Positions 28,480-38,321 are shown, numbered from the stretch's first letter. The stretch is DNA of 60,927 bases from Lachnospiraceae bacterium (GCA_022799175.1 JAAWNY010000010.1:1-60927), one strand, 5' to 3'. Numbers and translations are program-made. The notes: generated by a model not told the origin, from the sequence alone.

Positions 28480-28959
28480 ATGGCAATCAGACAGATCCGA
28501 ACTCTTGGAGATGATATTTTAAGAAAAGAATGTAAGCCGGTAAAAGAGATAAGCCGCCGGACAAAACAGCTGATTGAAGACATGTTTGAGACGATGTATG
28601 AGGCCAATGGCGTGGGACTAGCGGCTCCGCAGGTAGGAATTTTAAAGCAAATTGTGGTGATTGATGTGGAGGATGGGAATCAGTATGTTCTGATCAATCC
28701 GGAGATATTGGAGCAGGAGGGAAGTCAGACGGGGCCAGAGGGCTGTTTGAGCGTTCCCGGCAAGCATGCGACAGTGACGCGACCTGCCTATGTGAAGGTG
28801 CGGGCTTTGGATGAAAATCTGGAGGAGTATGAGCTGGAAGGAGAGGAGCTTTTGGCTCGTGCAATCTGTCATGAGTGTGCGCATCTTCGGGGAGAGTTGT
28901 ATGTGGATGTGATGGAGGGAGAGCTGATGGATAATGAGGAAGAAGAGGAGGAAGCATGA
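28480..28959 (+). CDS. def: Peptide deformylase
   Basis: Peptide deformylase removes the formyl group from new proteins. All three metal motifs are present: GVGLAAPQVG (about residues 45-54), EGCLSVPG (about 89-96) and HECAHLRGELYVD (from about 131, the HExxH metal helix). The 159-residue length is standard. ATG 28480 follows AAAGGAG; the frame extends further upstream without a ribosome site. The stop overlaps the fmt start as ATGA, coupling formyl removal with formyl addition in one operon. Confidence 0.96.
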   Translation: MAIRQIRTLGDDILRKECKPVKEISRRTKQLIEDMFETMYEANGVGLAAPQVGILKQIVVIDVEDGNQYVLINPEILEQEGSQTGPEGCLSVPGKHATVTRPAYVKVRALDENLEEYELEGEELLARAICHECAHLRGELYVDVMEGELMDNEEEEEEA

Positions 28960-29966
28960 GAATTGTATTTATGGGAACTCCTGATTTTTCCGTTCCTGTG
29001 CTGGAGGCGTTGATTGGTTCTCATCATCAGGTGGTAGGAGTGGTAACTCAGCCAGATAAACCAAAGGGACGGGGGAAAGCGATTCAGATGTCTCCAGTGA
29101 AAGAGACCGCGTTACGACACGGACTTTCGATATATCAGCCGGTGCGGGCCAGAGATGCTGCCTTTATCGAGGAGATGCGAAGATTGAAGCCGGAGGTAAT
29201 GGTAGTAATTGCTTTTGGTCAGATTCTTTCAAAAGAGTTTTTGGAGGTGCCGGTTCATGGTTGTATCAACATACATGCATCTCTGCTTCCCAAATACCGG
29301 GGTTCTGCGCCAATTCAGTGGGCGGTGATCAACGGGGAGCGGGAGAGCGGGATTACAACTATGATGATGGATGAAGGCATAGATACCGGGGATATGTTGG
29401 AAAAGCGAGCGATTGTTTTGGACGAAAAGGAGACAGGAGGAAGTCTGTTTGATCGTCTGAGCCTGTTGGGTGGCGAGTTGATTTTGTCAACTCTAGAAAA
29501 GTTGGAAGCCGGGACACTGCCGAGGACTCCTCAAAATCATCAAGAAGCGACTTATGTAAAGAAGATTCCCAAATCGCTGGGGGAGATAGACTGGAGTATG
29601 GATGCAACAGCGATCGAGCGTTTGATTCGGGGATTGAATCCCTGGCCCAGCGCCTATACCTGGCTCAATGGGAAGATGTTAAAACTGTGGGCGGCAGATG
29701 TACTGCCAGAAGGCGGGAAGGAGAACAGAATTTCTGGTAAAACCAGTGAAGAGGTAAAAGAATATTCAGCTGGGGACAAAAGGCAGAAGAATGTCGGTGT
29801 TATCGTGGCGGCTTTGCCAGCGGGGCTGCAGATACAGACAGGCAACGGAATTTTGAATATTACTAGTCTGCAGCTGGAGGGGAAGAAGCGAATGGATACT
29901 GGGGCGTTTCTGAGAGGATTTCCGGTGCAGGTCGGAATGCGTTTCGGAAATCGTTCCGATATTTGA
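28956..29966 (+). CDS. fmt: Methionyl-tRNA formyltransferase
   Basis: Fmt formylates initiator Met-tRNA with 10-formyl-THF. The 336-residue protein has the formyltransferase Rossmann domain with the catalytic CINIHASLLPKYRGSAPIQ (asparagine and histidine, about residues 107-124) and EGIDTGDM, then the OB-fold-like tRNA-binding C-terminal domain. A charged stretch of about 25 residues (near 250-275, with KENRISGKTSEEVKEYS) interrupts the C-terminal domain, longer than in typical Fmt. It is translationally coupled to def through a 4-bp overlap. Confidence 0.95.
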   Translation: MRIVFMGTPDFSVPVLEALIGSHHQVVGVVTQPDKPKGRGKAIQMSPVKETALRHGLSIYQPVRARDAAFIEEMRRLKPEVMVVIAFGQILSKEFLEVPVHGCINIHASLLPKYRGSAPIQWAVINGERESGITTMMMDEGIDTGDMLEKRAIVLDEKETGGSLFDRLSLLGGELILSTLEKLEAGTLPRTPQNHQEATYVKKIPKSLGEIDWSMDATAIERLIRGLNPWPSAYTWLNGKMLKLWAADVLPEGGKENRISGKTSEEVKEYSAGDKRQKNVGVIVAALPAGLQIQTGNGILNITSLQLEGKKRMDTGAFLRGFPVQVGMRFGNRSDI

Positions 29967-30000
29967 ACCGTTATGTGTCGGGAAAGGAGTTGACAGTTTT

Positions 30001-30708
30001 ATGCCTTATTATGGTGGCTATTATGGATTGGATCCTACTTACTTTTTGGTGTTGATTGGTGCGTTGTTGTCTATGTGGGCATCAGCACGAGTCAACAGTA
30101 CCTTTCAAAAATATTCTCAAGTGCGAAGCTGTACGGGTATGACCGGAGCAGAGGTGGCGAGGCAGCTTTTGCATTCCCAGGGGATTTATGACGTAACGGT
30201 ACAGGCAGTCCGTGGTCAGCTAACGGATCATTATGATCCCCGGACCAAGACGGTTAATTTGTCAGAACCGGTATACGGGAGCGCTTCTGTATCGGCGATC
30301 GGAGTTGCGGCTCATGAGTGCGGTCATGCGATTCAGGATCATGTGGGATATGCCCCTTTACGTCTGCGAGCCGCATTTGTCCCGGTGGCAAATCTGGGAA
30401 GTAAATTGTCCTGGCCGTTGATTTTACTGGGACTGATGATTGGGCTGACTCCGTTTATTCAGGTAGGAATCTGGATGTTTGTATTGGCGCTTTTATTTCA
30501 GGTAATCACGCTGCCAGTGGAATTTAATGCTTCGGGACGGGCTGTGGGGCTTTTAGAGCAGCTGGGGATTTTGCAGGGGCAGGAAGTGGCGGATACCAGA
30601 AGGGTTTTGGGAGCCGCCGCTCTTACGTATGTGGCGGCAGTAGCGGCTTCCGTTCTGCAGCTTTTGCGACTCTTACTTTTGTTTGGAGGACGGAGGAGAG
30701 ATGACTGA
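30001..30708 (+). CDS. Zinc metallopeptidase, YugP type
   Basis: This 235-residue membrane protein belongs to the putative neutral zinc metallopeptidase family (Pfam Zn_peptidase_2, YugP). The metal motif HECGHAIQDH is near residue 105, flanked by GVAAH; the third ligand is probably the glutamate in LPVEFNASGRA. A hydrophobic N-terminus (YFLVLIGALLSMWAS) and two or three more membrane segments surround it. Substrates are unknown. The gene lies between fmt and rsmB, whose start it overlaps by 8 bp. Confidence 0.88.
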   Translation: MPYYGGYYGLDPTYFLVLIGALLSMWASARVNSTFQKYSQVRSCTGMTGAEVARQLLHSQGIYDVTVQAVRGQLTDHYDPRTKTVNLSEPVYGSASVSAIGVAAHECGHAIQDHVGYAPLRLRAAFVPVANLGSKLSWPLILLGLMIGLTPFIQVGIWMFVLALLFQVITLPVEFNASGRAVGLLEQLGILQGQEVADTRRVLGAAALTYVAAVAASVLQLLRLLLLFGGRRRDD

Positions 30709-32089
30709 AACAGCAGAGGGAAAAGAACCGATAACTGCAAGAAAAAGAAAAGTTTCGGGAGCCGCCAAGACGAGAGAAATTGTGCTGGATATATTGTTGG
30801 AGGTACTGGAAAAAAACAGTTTTGTTCATGATATTTTGGGTGAGGCACTGGCAAAATATCAGTATTTGGAAAAAGCAGATCGTGCTTTTATCACCAGACT
30901 GTCAGAGGGCACAGTGGAACGGCGACTGACTGTGGATGCCGTGCTGGAAAGTTGTCTAAAGGGAAAGATAGAAAAACAGAGACCTGTGATTCGGACGATT
31001 CTGCGGATGTCAGTCTATCAACTTTTATGGATGGATCGGGTGCCAGATCGGGCTGTGTGCGATGAAGCGGTCAAACTGGCAAAAAGTCGTGGCTTTGGCG
31101 GCTTGAGCGGCTTGGTCAATGGTGTGCTGCGAAATGTGGCACGGAAGAAAGAAGAAATTTCTTTTGCGGATTGGTCTTTGCAGTATTCTATGCCGCAGGA
31201 GATTTTGGATATGTGGAGGAAGGAATATTCCGATGAAATTGTGGAGGGAATTCTGCAGGCGTTTTTGATGGATACTCCAATTACGGTGCGATGCAACCAA
31301 AGCCGTATGCCGATTGAAAAAATCAAAAAAAGTTTGCAAGAACAAGGAGTAAAGGTTTCCCTAAGTCCTCTTTTTGATCAGGTTTTGCTTTTGTCAGGTT
31401 ATGATTATCTGGATCGTCTGGAGGCGTTTCGTGAGGGGTGGATTCAGGTGCAGGATGTTGCTTCTGCTCTGGTGGCAGAAGTAGCGGATCCACAGCCAGG
31501 CGATCAGGTATTGGATATATGTGGTGCGCCAGGAGGTAAGGGGCTACATATGGCAGATAAATTGCGGGATACCGGCTTGGTGACAGTTCGGGACTTGACA
31601 GAAGAGAAAGTACAGCGGATTTGGGAGAATATTGCCCGTACTGGATTTTCGAATATCCGTGGAGAGGTATGGGATGCCCGGGAGTTTGATGAATGCTGGG
31701 AGGAACAGGCAGATATTGTGATTGCAGATTTGCCTTGCTCTGGCCTTGGTGTCATTGGAAAAAAACCAGATATTAAGTATCGGATGACAAAGGAGCGAAT
31801 TCATTCTCTGGCAGAGTTACAAAAACAAATTTTGACAGTGGCATCCCGCTATGTAAAACCAGGGGGGAAACTGATTTATAGCACCTGTACCATCAGCCAG
31901 TTGGAGAATGAAGCTCAAAGAGAGTGGTTTTTGGAGCATTTCCCATTCGTTTCTGGAACGTTAAAACTACCAGAGAAAACGGTTATAAAGGAAGAAACCG
32001 TAAAGTTGGGGTATGTGCAGTTGCTTCCGGGGCGATATTCCTGTGATGGATTTTTTATTGCCGTATTTCAAAAGGAAAAAAATAAATGA
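30701..32089 (+). CDS. rsmB: 16S rRNA m5C967 methyltransferase RsmB
   Basis: RsmB methylates cytosine 967 of 16S rRNA. The 462-residue protein has an N-terminal NusB-like RNA-binding domain (about 25-155) and a Rossmann methyltransferase domain with SAM loop LDICGAPGGKGLHMA, the DLPCSGLGVIGKKPDI motif IV cysteine and the catalytic cysteine in YSTCTISQLENE. ATG 30701 is used because GGAGGAG lies right upstream. Its stop overlaps rlmN as ATGA. Confidence 0.95.
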   Translation: MTETAEGKEPITARKRKVSGAAKTREIVLDILLEVLEKNSFVHDILGEALAKYQYLEKADRAFITRLSEGTVERRLTVDAVLESCLKGKIEKQRPVIRTILRMSVYQLLWMDRVPDRAVCDEAVKLAKSRGFGGLSGLVNGVLRNVARKKEEISFADWSLQYSMPQEILDMWRKEYSDEIVEGILQAFLMDTPITVRCNQSRMPIEKIKKSLQEQGVKVSLSPLFDQVLLLSGYDYLDRLEAFREGWIQVQDVASALVAEVADPQPGDQVLDICGAPGGKGLHMADKLRDTGLVTVRDLTEEKVQRIWENIARTGFSNIRGEVWDAREFDECWEEQADIVIADLPCSGLGVIGKKPDIKYRMTKERIHSLAELQKQILTVASRYVKPGGKLIYSTCTISQLENEAQREWFLEHFPFVSGTLKLPEKTVIKEETVKLGYVQLLPGRYSCDGFFIAVFQKEKNK

Positions 32090-33150
32090 AAAAGACAGAT
32101 ATCAAATCGCTATATCTTTCTGAGTTGGAACAGAAATTGGGAGATATGGGAGAAAAGCGGTTTCGTGCTGGCCAGGTGTACCAATGGCTTCATCAGAAGC
32201 AGGTGAAGGATTTCGGAGAGATGAGCAATCTTTCTCTTTCTCTGCGGGAAAAGCTGGCAGATCATTTTACTTTAACAGTATTGGTTCTGGCAGATGTAAA
32301 GATATCCCGGATCGATGGTACCCGCAAATATCTGTTTCGGTTGATGGATGGAAATGTGATAGAAAGTGTATGGATGCAATATCATCATGGCAGTTCGGTC
32401 TGCATCTCCTCTCAGGTGGGATGCCGGATGGGATGTCGTTTTTGTGCATCGACGCTGGATGGATTGGAGCGAAATCTGACAGCAGCAGAGATGTTAGAGC
32501 AGATTTATCGGATTCAGGAACTGACGGGAGAACGCGTATCTCATATTGTAATTATGGGCTCCGGGGAACCTTTCGATAATTATGAAGAAGTGATCCGTTT
32601 TTTAAGGTTGGTTTCTGATGCTCAGGGACTGCATATCAGTCCGCGGAATATTACGGTGTCTACTTGTGGCATTGTGCCAGGAATCTTGCGGTTTGCCAAA
32701 GAAGGCTTGCCGGTGACGTTGGCATTGTCGTTGCATGCTCCCAATGATCGGGTGCGACAGACTTTGATGCCGGTGGCTAAAAGCTATTCCCTGTCGGAAG
32801 TGTTAAATGCTTGTCGGGAGTATTTTGAAAAGACAGGGAGGCGGATTACCTTTGAATACAGTTTGGTGAAAGGTGTGAATGACAATCCGGCAGAGGCAAG
32901 GATGTTGGCCGGGTTGCTGAAAGATATGCATGGACATGTGAACCTGATTCCCGTGAATCCGGTGAAAGAAAGAAATTATGTTCGTTCTGACAGAAGGGCG
33001 ATTCAGGAATTTAAAGCGATTCTAGAAAAATCAGGAATCGCAGTTACAATAAGACGAGAGATGGGCAGAGACATCCAGGGAGCCTGCGGACAGCTTCGGA
33101 GAAGCTATCTGACAGGAGAATCCGAAGATCATGAAAAAGAAGGAGGTTGA
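32086..33150 (+). CDS. rlmN: Dual-specificity rRNA/tRNA adenine C2 methyltransferase RlmN
   Basis: RlmN is a radical SAM enzyme that methylates C2 of A2503 in 23S rRNA and A37 in tRNAs. The 354 residues contain the cluster motif CRMGCRFC (about 111-118), MGSGEPFDNYEEV, the methyl-carrying cysteine near the C-terminus in GACGQLRRSY, and STCGIVPG in the barrel. The two conserved catalytic cysteines are therefore present. Translation is coupled to rsmB by a 4-bp overlap. Confidence 0.96.
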   Translation: MKKTDIKSLYLSELEQKLGDMGEKRFRAGQVYQWLHQKQVKDFGEMSNLSLSLREKLADHFTLTVLVLADVKISRIDGTRKYLFRLMDGNVIESVWMQYHHGSSVCISSQVGCRMGCRFCASTLDGLERNLTAAEMLEQIYRIQELTGERVSHIVIMGSGEPFDNYEEVIRFLRLVSDAQGLHISPRNITVSTCGIVPGILRFAKEGLPVTLALSLHAPNDRVRQTLMPVAKSYSLSEVLNACREYFEKTGRRITFEYSLVKGVNDNPAEARMLAGLLKDMHGHVNLIPVNPVKERNYVRSDRRAIQEFKAILEKSGIAVTIRREMGRDIQGACGQLRRSYLTGESEDHEKEGG

Positions 33151-33155
33151 TGGCG

Positions 33156-33899
33156 GTGCAGGCATATGCACTTACAGATGTGGGAAGATATCGCAGTATG
33201 AATCAGGACTATATCTATTCCTCGACAGCCCCAGTGGGCTCTTTGGATAATCTGTTTTTGGTGGCAGATGGTATGGGAGGTCATAATGCGGGAGATTATG
33301 CGTCACGCTTTGCTGTGGAGAATCTGGTAAACTTTTTTGGCATCAAATATCCGGAGCGAGATGTGCATGGTATTTTAAAAGAAGGGATTCGCAGAATAAA
33401 CCGAGAATTGTATTTCCAGGCTAGTAACGATCCTTCTCTGTTTGGTATGGGAAGTACTTTAGTAGCTGCTACGATCAAAGGCAACGTGCTTTATGTAGCT
33501 AATATTGGCGACAGCCGTCTGTATTTATTGAGGGAAAAGTTAGAGCAAGTGACCCGGGATCACTCTTATGTGGAGGAATTGGTGGCATTGGGAAAGATAA
33601 AACGGGGGAGCCGGGATTATCAGGAAAAAAAGAACATTATTACCCGGGCGATAGGGACAGCTGAGACGGTAGATATTGATCTGTTTGCCCTAAAATTAAA
33701 ACCGAAAGATTACATTCTCATGTGTTCCGATGGGTTAAGCAATATGGTAGATGAATTTGAGATGGAGTATATTATCCGTTCTGAAGAAAACATGAAGCAA
33801 AAGGTAGAAGTACTGGTAGATGCGGCAAACCGTAGTGGTGGGAAGGATAATATATCCGTAGTTCTCATAGAGCCTCAGATAAGTGAGGTGATTCTATGA
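33156..33899 (+). CDS. prpC: PP2C-type protein phosphatase PrpC
   Basis: This metal-dependent Ser/Thr phosphatase reverses the action of the neighbouring PrkC kinase. The 247 residues carry all PP2C motifs: SMNQDY, VADGMGGHNAGD, NIGDSRLYL, TRDHSYVEELV, MCSDGLSNMV and GGKDNISVVL. GTG 33156 is my choice: AGGAGG at 33141-33146 is 9 nt before it, whereas ATG 33150 is only 3 nt away, and the resulting N-terminus (M-QAYALTDVGRYRS) matches the family. It overlaps prkC by 4 bp (ATGA). Confidence 0.93.
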   Translation: MQAYALTDVGRYRSMNQDYIYSSTAPVGSLDNLFLVADGMGGHNAGDYASRFAVENLVNFFGIKYPERDVHGILKEGIRRINRELYFQASNDPSLFGMGSTLVAATIKGNVLYVANIGDSRLYLLREKLEQVTRDHSYVEELVALGKIKRGSRDYQEKKNIITRAIGTAETVDIDLFALKLKPKDYILMCSDGLSNMVDEFEMEYIIRSEENMKQKVEVLVDAANRSGGKDNISVVLIEPQISEVIL

Positions 33900-36064
33900 C
33901 ATTGAGAACGGGAATGTATTTACAGGATCGCTATGAGATATTGGAACAGGTAGGCGCCGGCGGGATGTCTGTGGTATATAAAGCCAAATGTCATAAGCTG
34001 AATCGTCTGGTGGCTATCAAAATATTAAAGGAAGAATTTAGCAGCGATAGTAATTTTGTAGGCAAGTTTAAGATGGAGGCGCAGGCGGCGGCAAGACTTT
34101 CACATCCCAATATTGTCAATGTTTATGATGTCATCGATGAAGGGGATTTGCATTATATTGTGATGGAGCTGATTGATGGCGTTACCTTAAAAACGTATAT
34201 TGCCAGAAAGGGAAAACTGGAGATAAAGGAAAGTATTGGGATTGCGATTCAAGTGGCTCAGGGGATAGGCGCTGCTCATGAGCAGCATATTATTCACCGG
34301 GATATCAAACCGCAGAATATGATCATTTCCCGGGACGGAAAAGTAAAGGTGGCAGATTTTGGCATTGCTCGGGGAGTATCGACCCAGACGATGACTTCTG
34401 CTGCCATGGGATCGGTCCATTATATTTCTCCAGAACAGGCCAGGGGGAGTTATAGTGATGCCCGCAGTGATATCTATTCTCTGGGAATTACCATGTATGA
34501 GATGGTAACCGGACGTCTGCCTTATGAAGGGGATAATACGGTGGCTATCGCTTTGTCCCATCTGGAAGATGCCATGGTGCCGCCAGCTGTCTATAATCCG
34601 GAGATTCCCGTAAGTTTGGAGAGAATCATTCTCAAATGTACAGCGAAGAAACCTGAGAATCGCTATGGCAGTGCGAATGAATTGATTGCGGATCTGAGAA
34701 AGGCTTTGGTTCAGCCGGATGGGGAATTTGTTCAGGATTTGAATGGACAGCGGGCGTTAAAAGGTCAGACGATTCAGATTAGTAATAAAGATTTAGCGAG
34801 GATTAAAGAGCAACATACACCTGTACGTGAGGAGCCGATGCGGGAATATCGCAGACCAGTAGGGGAAGCGGCGGTGACTCGCTATCCAGAAGACCGCCGA
34901 AGGCCGTCGGATCGCCGGGATAATCGAAGAGAAGAGCCGGAAGATGAGGTGAATTCTCATATTGAACGTCTTTTAGCAGGGGCTGGAATTGTGGTGGCAA
35001 TTATTATTGTAGCGGTGTTGATTGTGGTATTTTCCAAGTTGGGTGGGCTTTTTCAGTCTGGTTCGGGATTACTGGGCAAAGAGACGACGATGGAAAGTCA
35101 GAGTGAAGAGATCCCGACCAATGATATGGGAGAAACCTTGAAAGATACGGAGGTTTATATGCCAGATGTCTTAGAACTTCCAGAGGATTTGGCAGAGGCA
35201 AAACTTAAAGAGAATTTTCTGAGCATGAGGCCCACATATCAGACATCAGAGGTGGTGGAGAAGGGATGTGTGATCTCTCAGGATCCGGAATATGGAACAG
35301 TAGTATCAAAATATTCTCATGTAAATGTAGTGGTGAGTCTGGGATCGGATAAGATTGATCTGACCACTCTGAATCTTGAGACTATGAGCGTGGCTTCTGC
35401 CCGCAGACTCTTAGAGGATCGGGGACTCACCGTACAGCTGGTAGAAGAAGAGAATGAGACAGAAGAAAAAGGAAAACTTCTTCGCTACGAACCAGAGAAA
35501 GCAGCAGAACATGGCACAGTTACTCTGTATGTGAGCGCAGGTCCTCATGTGGAGCTGGTTCCTGTGCCGGATTTGGTAGGTAAGCCGGAGTCGGATGCGC
35601 TGGCACTGTTGGGAGAAGCCGGTTTGACTCCAGGAGAAACTTTTACGGAGAACAGTGATACGGTTCCCAAAGGAAGTATTATCCGTCAGGAGGGTGGTGA
35701 AAACGGGCAGATTGAAGTGGGAGGAAGCATCAGCTATGTGGTCAGCAGTGGCCCGGAGAAACGGCAGCAACGTTATGTGGCGTCCATCAATGACGTTTAT
35801 GATTTGAGTAATCTCATTGGGCCGGGAGCCGGAGGCGCTAACTTTACTGTGTTGGTACGTCTGCATCAGAAAGAAGCAGATGGTACAGATATCTATCGAA
35901 CATTGACAGATGCCAAAACGATCAATGGTTCCACACTGCTTCCTATCAGCTACACGAGTATTGAGAGTATGAATGGCAGCAGTGAAGGAGAGATCGAAGT
36001 TGTGGATACAGAATCAGAGGCAGTTTTGAAAACCTATCCATTAACCTTTTTCCCCATGGATTGA
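33896..36064 (+). CDS. prkC: PASTA-domain Ser/Thr protein kinase PrkC
   Basis: PrkC/Stk1-type kinases sense muropeptides or lipid II and phosphorylate proteins in cell-wall and translation control. The kinase domain (about 10-270) is complete, with GAGGMSVVYK, VAIKIL, HRDIKPQN, ADFGIA and SVHYISPEQ. A basic linker leads to one membrane helix (about 361-380). Outside are three PASTA-like repeats starting near 420, 485 and 555, then an extra C-terminal domain of about 100 residues (620-722) with no family I recognise. Cotranscribed with its phosphatase prpC. Confidence 0.94.
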   Translation: MTLRTGMYLQDRYEILEQVGAGGMSVVYKAKCHKLNRLVAIKILKEEFSSDSNFVGKFKMEAQAAARLSHPNIVNVYDVIDEGDLHYIVMELIDGVTLKTYIARKGKLEIKESIGIAIQVAQGIGAAHEQHIIHRDIKPQNMIISRDGKVKVADFGIARGVSTQTMTSAAMGSVHYISPEQARGSYSDARSDIYSLGITMYEMVTGRLPYEGDNTVAIALSHLEDAMVPPAVYNPEIPVSLERIILKCTAKKPENRYGSANELIADLRKALVQPDGEFVQDLNGQRALKGQTIQISNKDLARIKEQHTPVREEPMREYRRPVGEAAVTRYPEDRRRPSDRRDNRREEPEDEVNSHIERLLAGAGIVVAIIIVAVLIVVFSKLGGLFQSGSGLLGKETTMESQSEEIPTNDMGETLKDTEVYMPDVLELPEDLAEAKLKENFLSMRPTYQTSEVVEKGCVISQDPEYGTVVSKYSHVNVVVSLGSDKIDLTTLNLETMSVASARRLLEDRGLTVQLVEEENETEEKGKLLRYEPEKAAEHGTVTLYVSAGPHVELVPVPDLVGKPESDALALLGEAGLTPGETFTENSDTVPKGSIIRQEGGENGQIEVGGSISYVVSSGPEKRQQRYVASINDVYDLSNLIGPGAGGANFTVLVRLHQKEADGTDIYRTLTDAKTINGSTLLPISYTSIESMNGSSEGEIEVVDTESEAVLKTYPLTFFPMD

Positions 36065-36075
36065 CGAGAGGTAAT

Positions 36076-36957
36076 ATGAAAGGAAAAATCATAAAAGGGA
36101 TCGCCGGTTTTTATTATGTTCATGATGGACATGAGCGACTGTATGCCTGTAAAGCCAAAGGGATTTTTCGTAAACGGGGCATCAAGCCATTAGTAGGGGA
36201 TAATGTGGAATTCACAATATTGGATGAGACGGAGCAAGAAGGAAATATCGATGAAATATTGCCTCGCAGAAATCAGCTGGTTCGTCCGGCCAGTGCGAAT
36301 GTGGATCAGGCATTAGTCGTTTTTGCCGTGGTTGAGCCAGCGCCAAATTTGAATCTGTTGGATCGTTTTCTGGTGATGATGGAGATGCAGCAGATTCCGG
36401 TGCTCGTTTGTTTCAATAAAATGGATCTGGATAAGGAACAACATTGTCTTCGATATCAGGAGATTTATAAAAACAGCGGTTGTCAGGTGCATTTTAGCAG
36501 TACGTATAGCGGACAGGGAATAGAAGAGATCCGGAAACGGCTGCAGGGAAAGACAACGATTCTAGCAGGTCCTTCTGGTGTGGGGAAATCTTCTTTAACG
36601 AATTTGTTGCAGCCCTTAGCAGAGATGGAAACAGGGGAAATCAGTAAAAAAATTCAACGGGGAAAACATACCACCCGTCATGCAGAGCTTTTTTATGTTG
36701 AGGAGGATACTTATCTGATGGATACCCCAGGTTTCAGCTCTCTCTATTTGGAGAACTTAGAGGCAGAAACCCTGAAATATTTTTTTTCTGAGTTCTCCGA
36801 TTATGCTTCTGGTTGTCGTTTCGGTGAGGATTGTGTGCATGTAGGGGAGCCAAGCTGTGGTGTGAAAGAAGCAGTAAGAGAGGGAAAAATCAGTCAGAGC
36901 CGCTATGATAATTACCAGCTTTTGTATCAAGAATTGAAAGGAAAAAGGAGGTACTAG
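36076..36957 (+). CDS. rsgA: Ribosome small subunit GTPase RsgA
   Basis: RsgA (YloQ/CpgA) is a circularly permuted GTPase that checks late 30S assembly. The order of motifs shows the permutation: NKMD first, then GPSGVGKSSL and DTPGFSSLYL. An OB domain is at the N-terminus and a zinc knuckle at the C-terminus (CRFGEDCVHVGEPSC). ATG 36076 with GAGAGG upstream is used; a TTG at 36061 lacks a site. In Bacillus the same gene follows prkC and its product is a PrkC substrate. Confidence 0.94.
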   Translation: MKGKIIKGIAGFYYVHDGHERLYACKAKGIFRKRGIKPLVGDNVEFTILDETEQEGNIDEILPRRNQLVRPASANVDQALVVFAVVEPAPNLNLLDRFLVMMEMQQIPVLVCFNKMDLDKEQHCLRYQEIYKNSGCQVHFSSTYSGQGIEEIRKRLQGKTTILAGPSGVGKSSLTNLLQPLAEMETGEISKKIQRGKHTTRHAELFYVEEDTYLMDTPGFSSLYLENLEAETLKYFFSEFSDYASGCRFGEDCVHVGEPSCGVKEAVREGKISQSRYDNYQLLYQELKGKRRY

Positions 36958-36963
36958 GCAAAG

Positions 36964-37629
36964 ATGAAAACGATTCTGGCGCCGTCTATTCTGGCGGCAG
37001 ATTTTGGAAAACTTGCAGATTCGGTGAGAGAAGTGGCAGATGCCGGAGCAGAATATATTCACATTGACGTGATGGACGGAATGTTTGTTCCGAGCATCTC
37101 ATTGGGGATGCCGGTGATTCAGAGTATCCGTTCTTGTACAGACAAGGTGTTCGATGTGCATATGATGGTGGAAGAACCAGGACGTTATGCAGAGGCTATG
37201 AAAAAGGCGGGAGCGGATCTTTTGTGTGTTCATCAGGAGGCATGTCGCCATTTAAACCGTACGATCCGCCAGATTCATTCGCTGGGGATGCGGGCCGGTG
37301 TGGCTTTAAATCCAGCCACACCGGTGTCCATGCTGGAGAGTGTTTTAGAACAAGTGGATATGATACTGCTTATGTCCGTGGATCCTGGTTTTGGCGGTCA
37401 GGAATTTATTCCTTATACATTGAAAAAGGTGCATCAGCTTCGGGAACGCCTGGAATATTTGGGACTGGAGAAAGATATTGAGGTGGATGGAGGGATAAAT
37501 CTGGGAAATGTAAAGCAGATTCTGACAGCAGGAGCCAATATCATTGTGACAGGTTCCGCTGTGTATCATGGAGATGTGGCGGCTAATGTTTGTGCTTTTA
37601 TGAAAGAATTTGAGGAGTTTCAGAAATGA
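36964..37629 (+). CDS. rpe: Ribulose-phosphate 3-epimerase
   Basis: Rpe interconverts ribulose 5-phosphate and xylulose 5-phosphate in the pentose phosphate pathway. The 221-residue TIM-barrel protein has LAPSILAADFGKL at the start, HIDVMDGMFVPSISLG with metal histidine and aspartate, VHMMVEEP, MSVDPGFGGQEFI and DGGINLGN. It starts 6 bp after rsgA and overlaps thiN by 4 bp. Confidence 0.96.
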   Translation: MKTILAPSILAADFGKLADSVREVADAGAEYIHIDVMDGMFVPSISLGMPVIQSIRSCTDKVFDVHMMVEEPGRYAEAMKKAGADLLCVHQEACRHLNRTIRQIHSLGMRAGVALNPATPVSMLESVLEQVDMILLMSVDPGFGGQEFIPYTLKKVHQLRERLEYLGLEKDIEVDGGINLGNVKQILTAGANIIVTGSAVYHGDVAANVCAFMKEFEEFQK

Positions 37630-38288
37630 AAAAATGTCTGATTGTGACGGGCGGTAAGCTGGATTTGGCTTTCGCCCAATCTTTTTTACAAAAAGAAAAA
37701 TTTCACAAAATTATTGCTGTGGATGGCGGTTTGGAAGCAGTGGAAATTTTAGGGCTGATACCAGATTATGTAGTAGGGGATTTTGACACAGTAAATCCGA
37801 TCGTTCTGGAACGATTCCGAAAGATTCCTTCTATTATTTGGGAAAAGCACCGACCAGAAAAGAACGAGACAGACACCGAACTGGCCCGCAACCGTGGAAT
37901 GACTCTGGCCTGCGAGCGCATCGTGTTTTTGGGCGCCACGGGCGGACGCCTGGATCATATGCTAGGGAATATCCATGTTTTGTACACTTGCCTGCAACGA
38001 GGTGTGGAGGCATGGATCATCGATAATCAGAATAAATTATACCTATTGGATCAGGGAAAAACCTTCTATCAAGAGCAATTGTGGGGAAAATATGTATCTT
38101 TTTTGCCCTATACGGAACAGGTGACAGGAATTACTCTTCGGGGATTTCGTTATCCATTAAACAGAAAAAATATCCGTAAGGGAGAGGAAGCGGGACTTTG
38201 TATCAGCAATGAACTAATAGCAAAAGAGGCGACCATTGAATTTGACGACGGGGTTCTGATCTGTGTGGAATCCCAGGATTGCGTGTAA
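37626..38288 (+). CDS. thiN: Thiamine pyrophosphokinase
   Basis: This enzyme makes thiamine pyrophosphate from thiamine and ATP. The 220-residue length and the motifs VDGGLEAVEILGLIPDYVVGDFD (about 32-54, split into DGG and GDFD), EKNETDTELA and GATGGRLDHMLGNI are those of ThiN. A beta-rich C-terminal domain follows. It is the last gene of the priA-to-thiN block. The ECF S component gene just downstream could supply a vitamin, possibly thiamine. Confidence 0.93.
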   Translation: MKKCLIVTGGKLDLAFAQSFLQKEKFHKIIAVDGGLEAVEILGLIPDYVVGDFDTVNPIVLERFRKIPSIIWEKHRPEKNETDTELARNRGMTLACERIVFLGATGGRLDHMLGNIHVLYTCLQRGVEAWIIDNQNKLYLLDQGKTFYQEQLWGKYVSFLPYTEQVTGITLRGFRYPLNRKNIRKGEEAGLCISNELIAKEATIEFDDGVLICVESQDCV

Positions 38289-38321
38289 AACTGACATGGT
38301 AAAAAAACAATAAACTGATTA

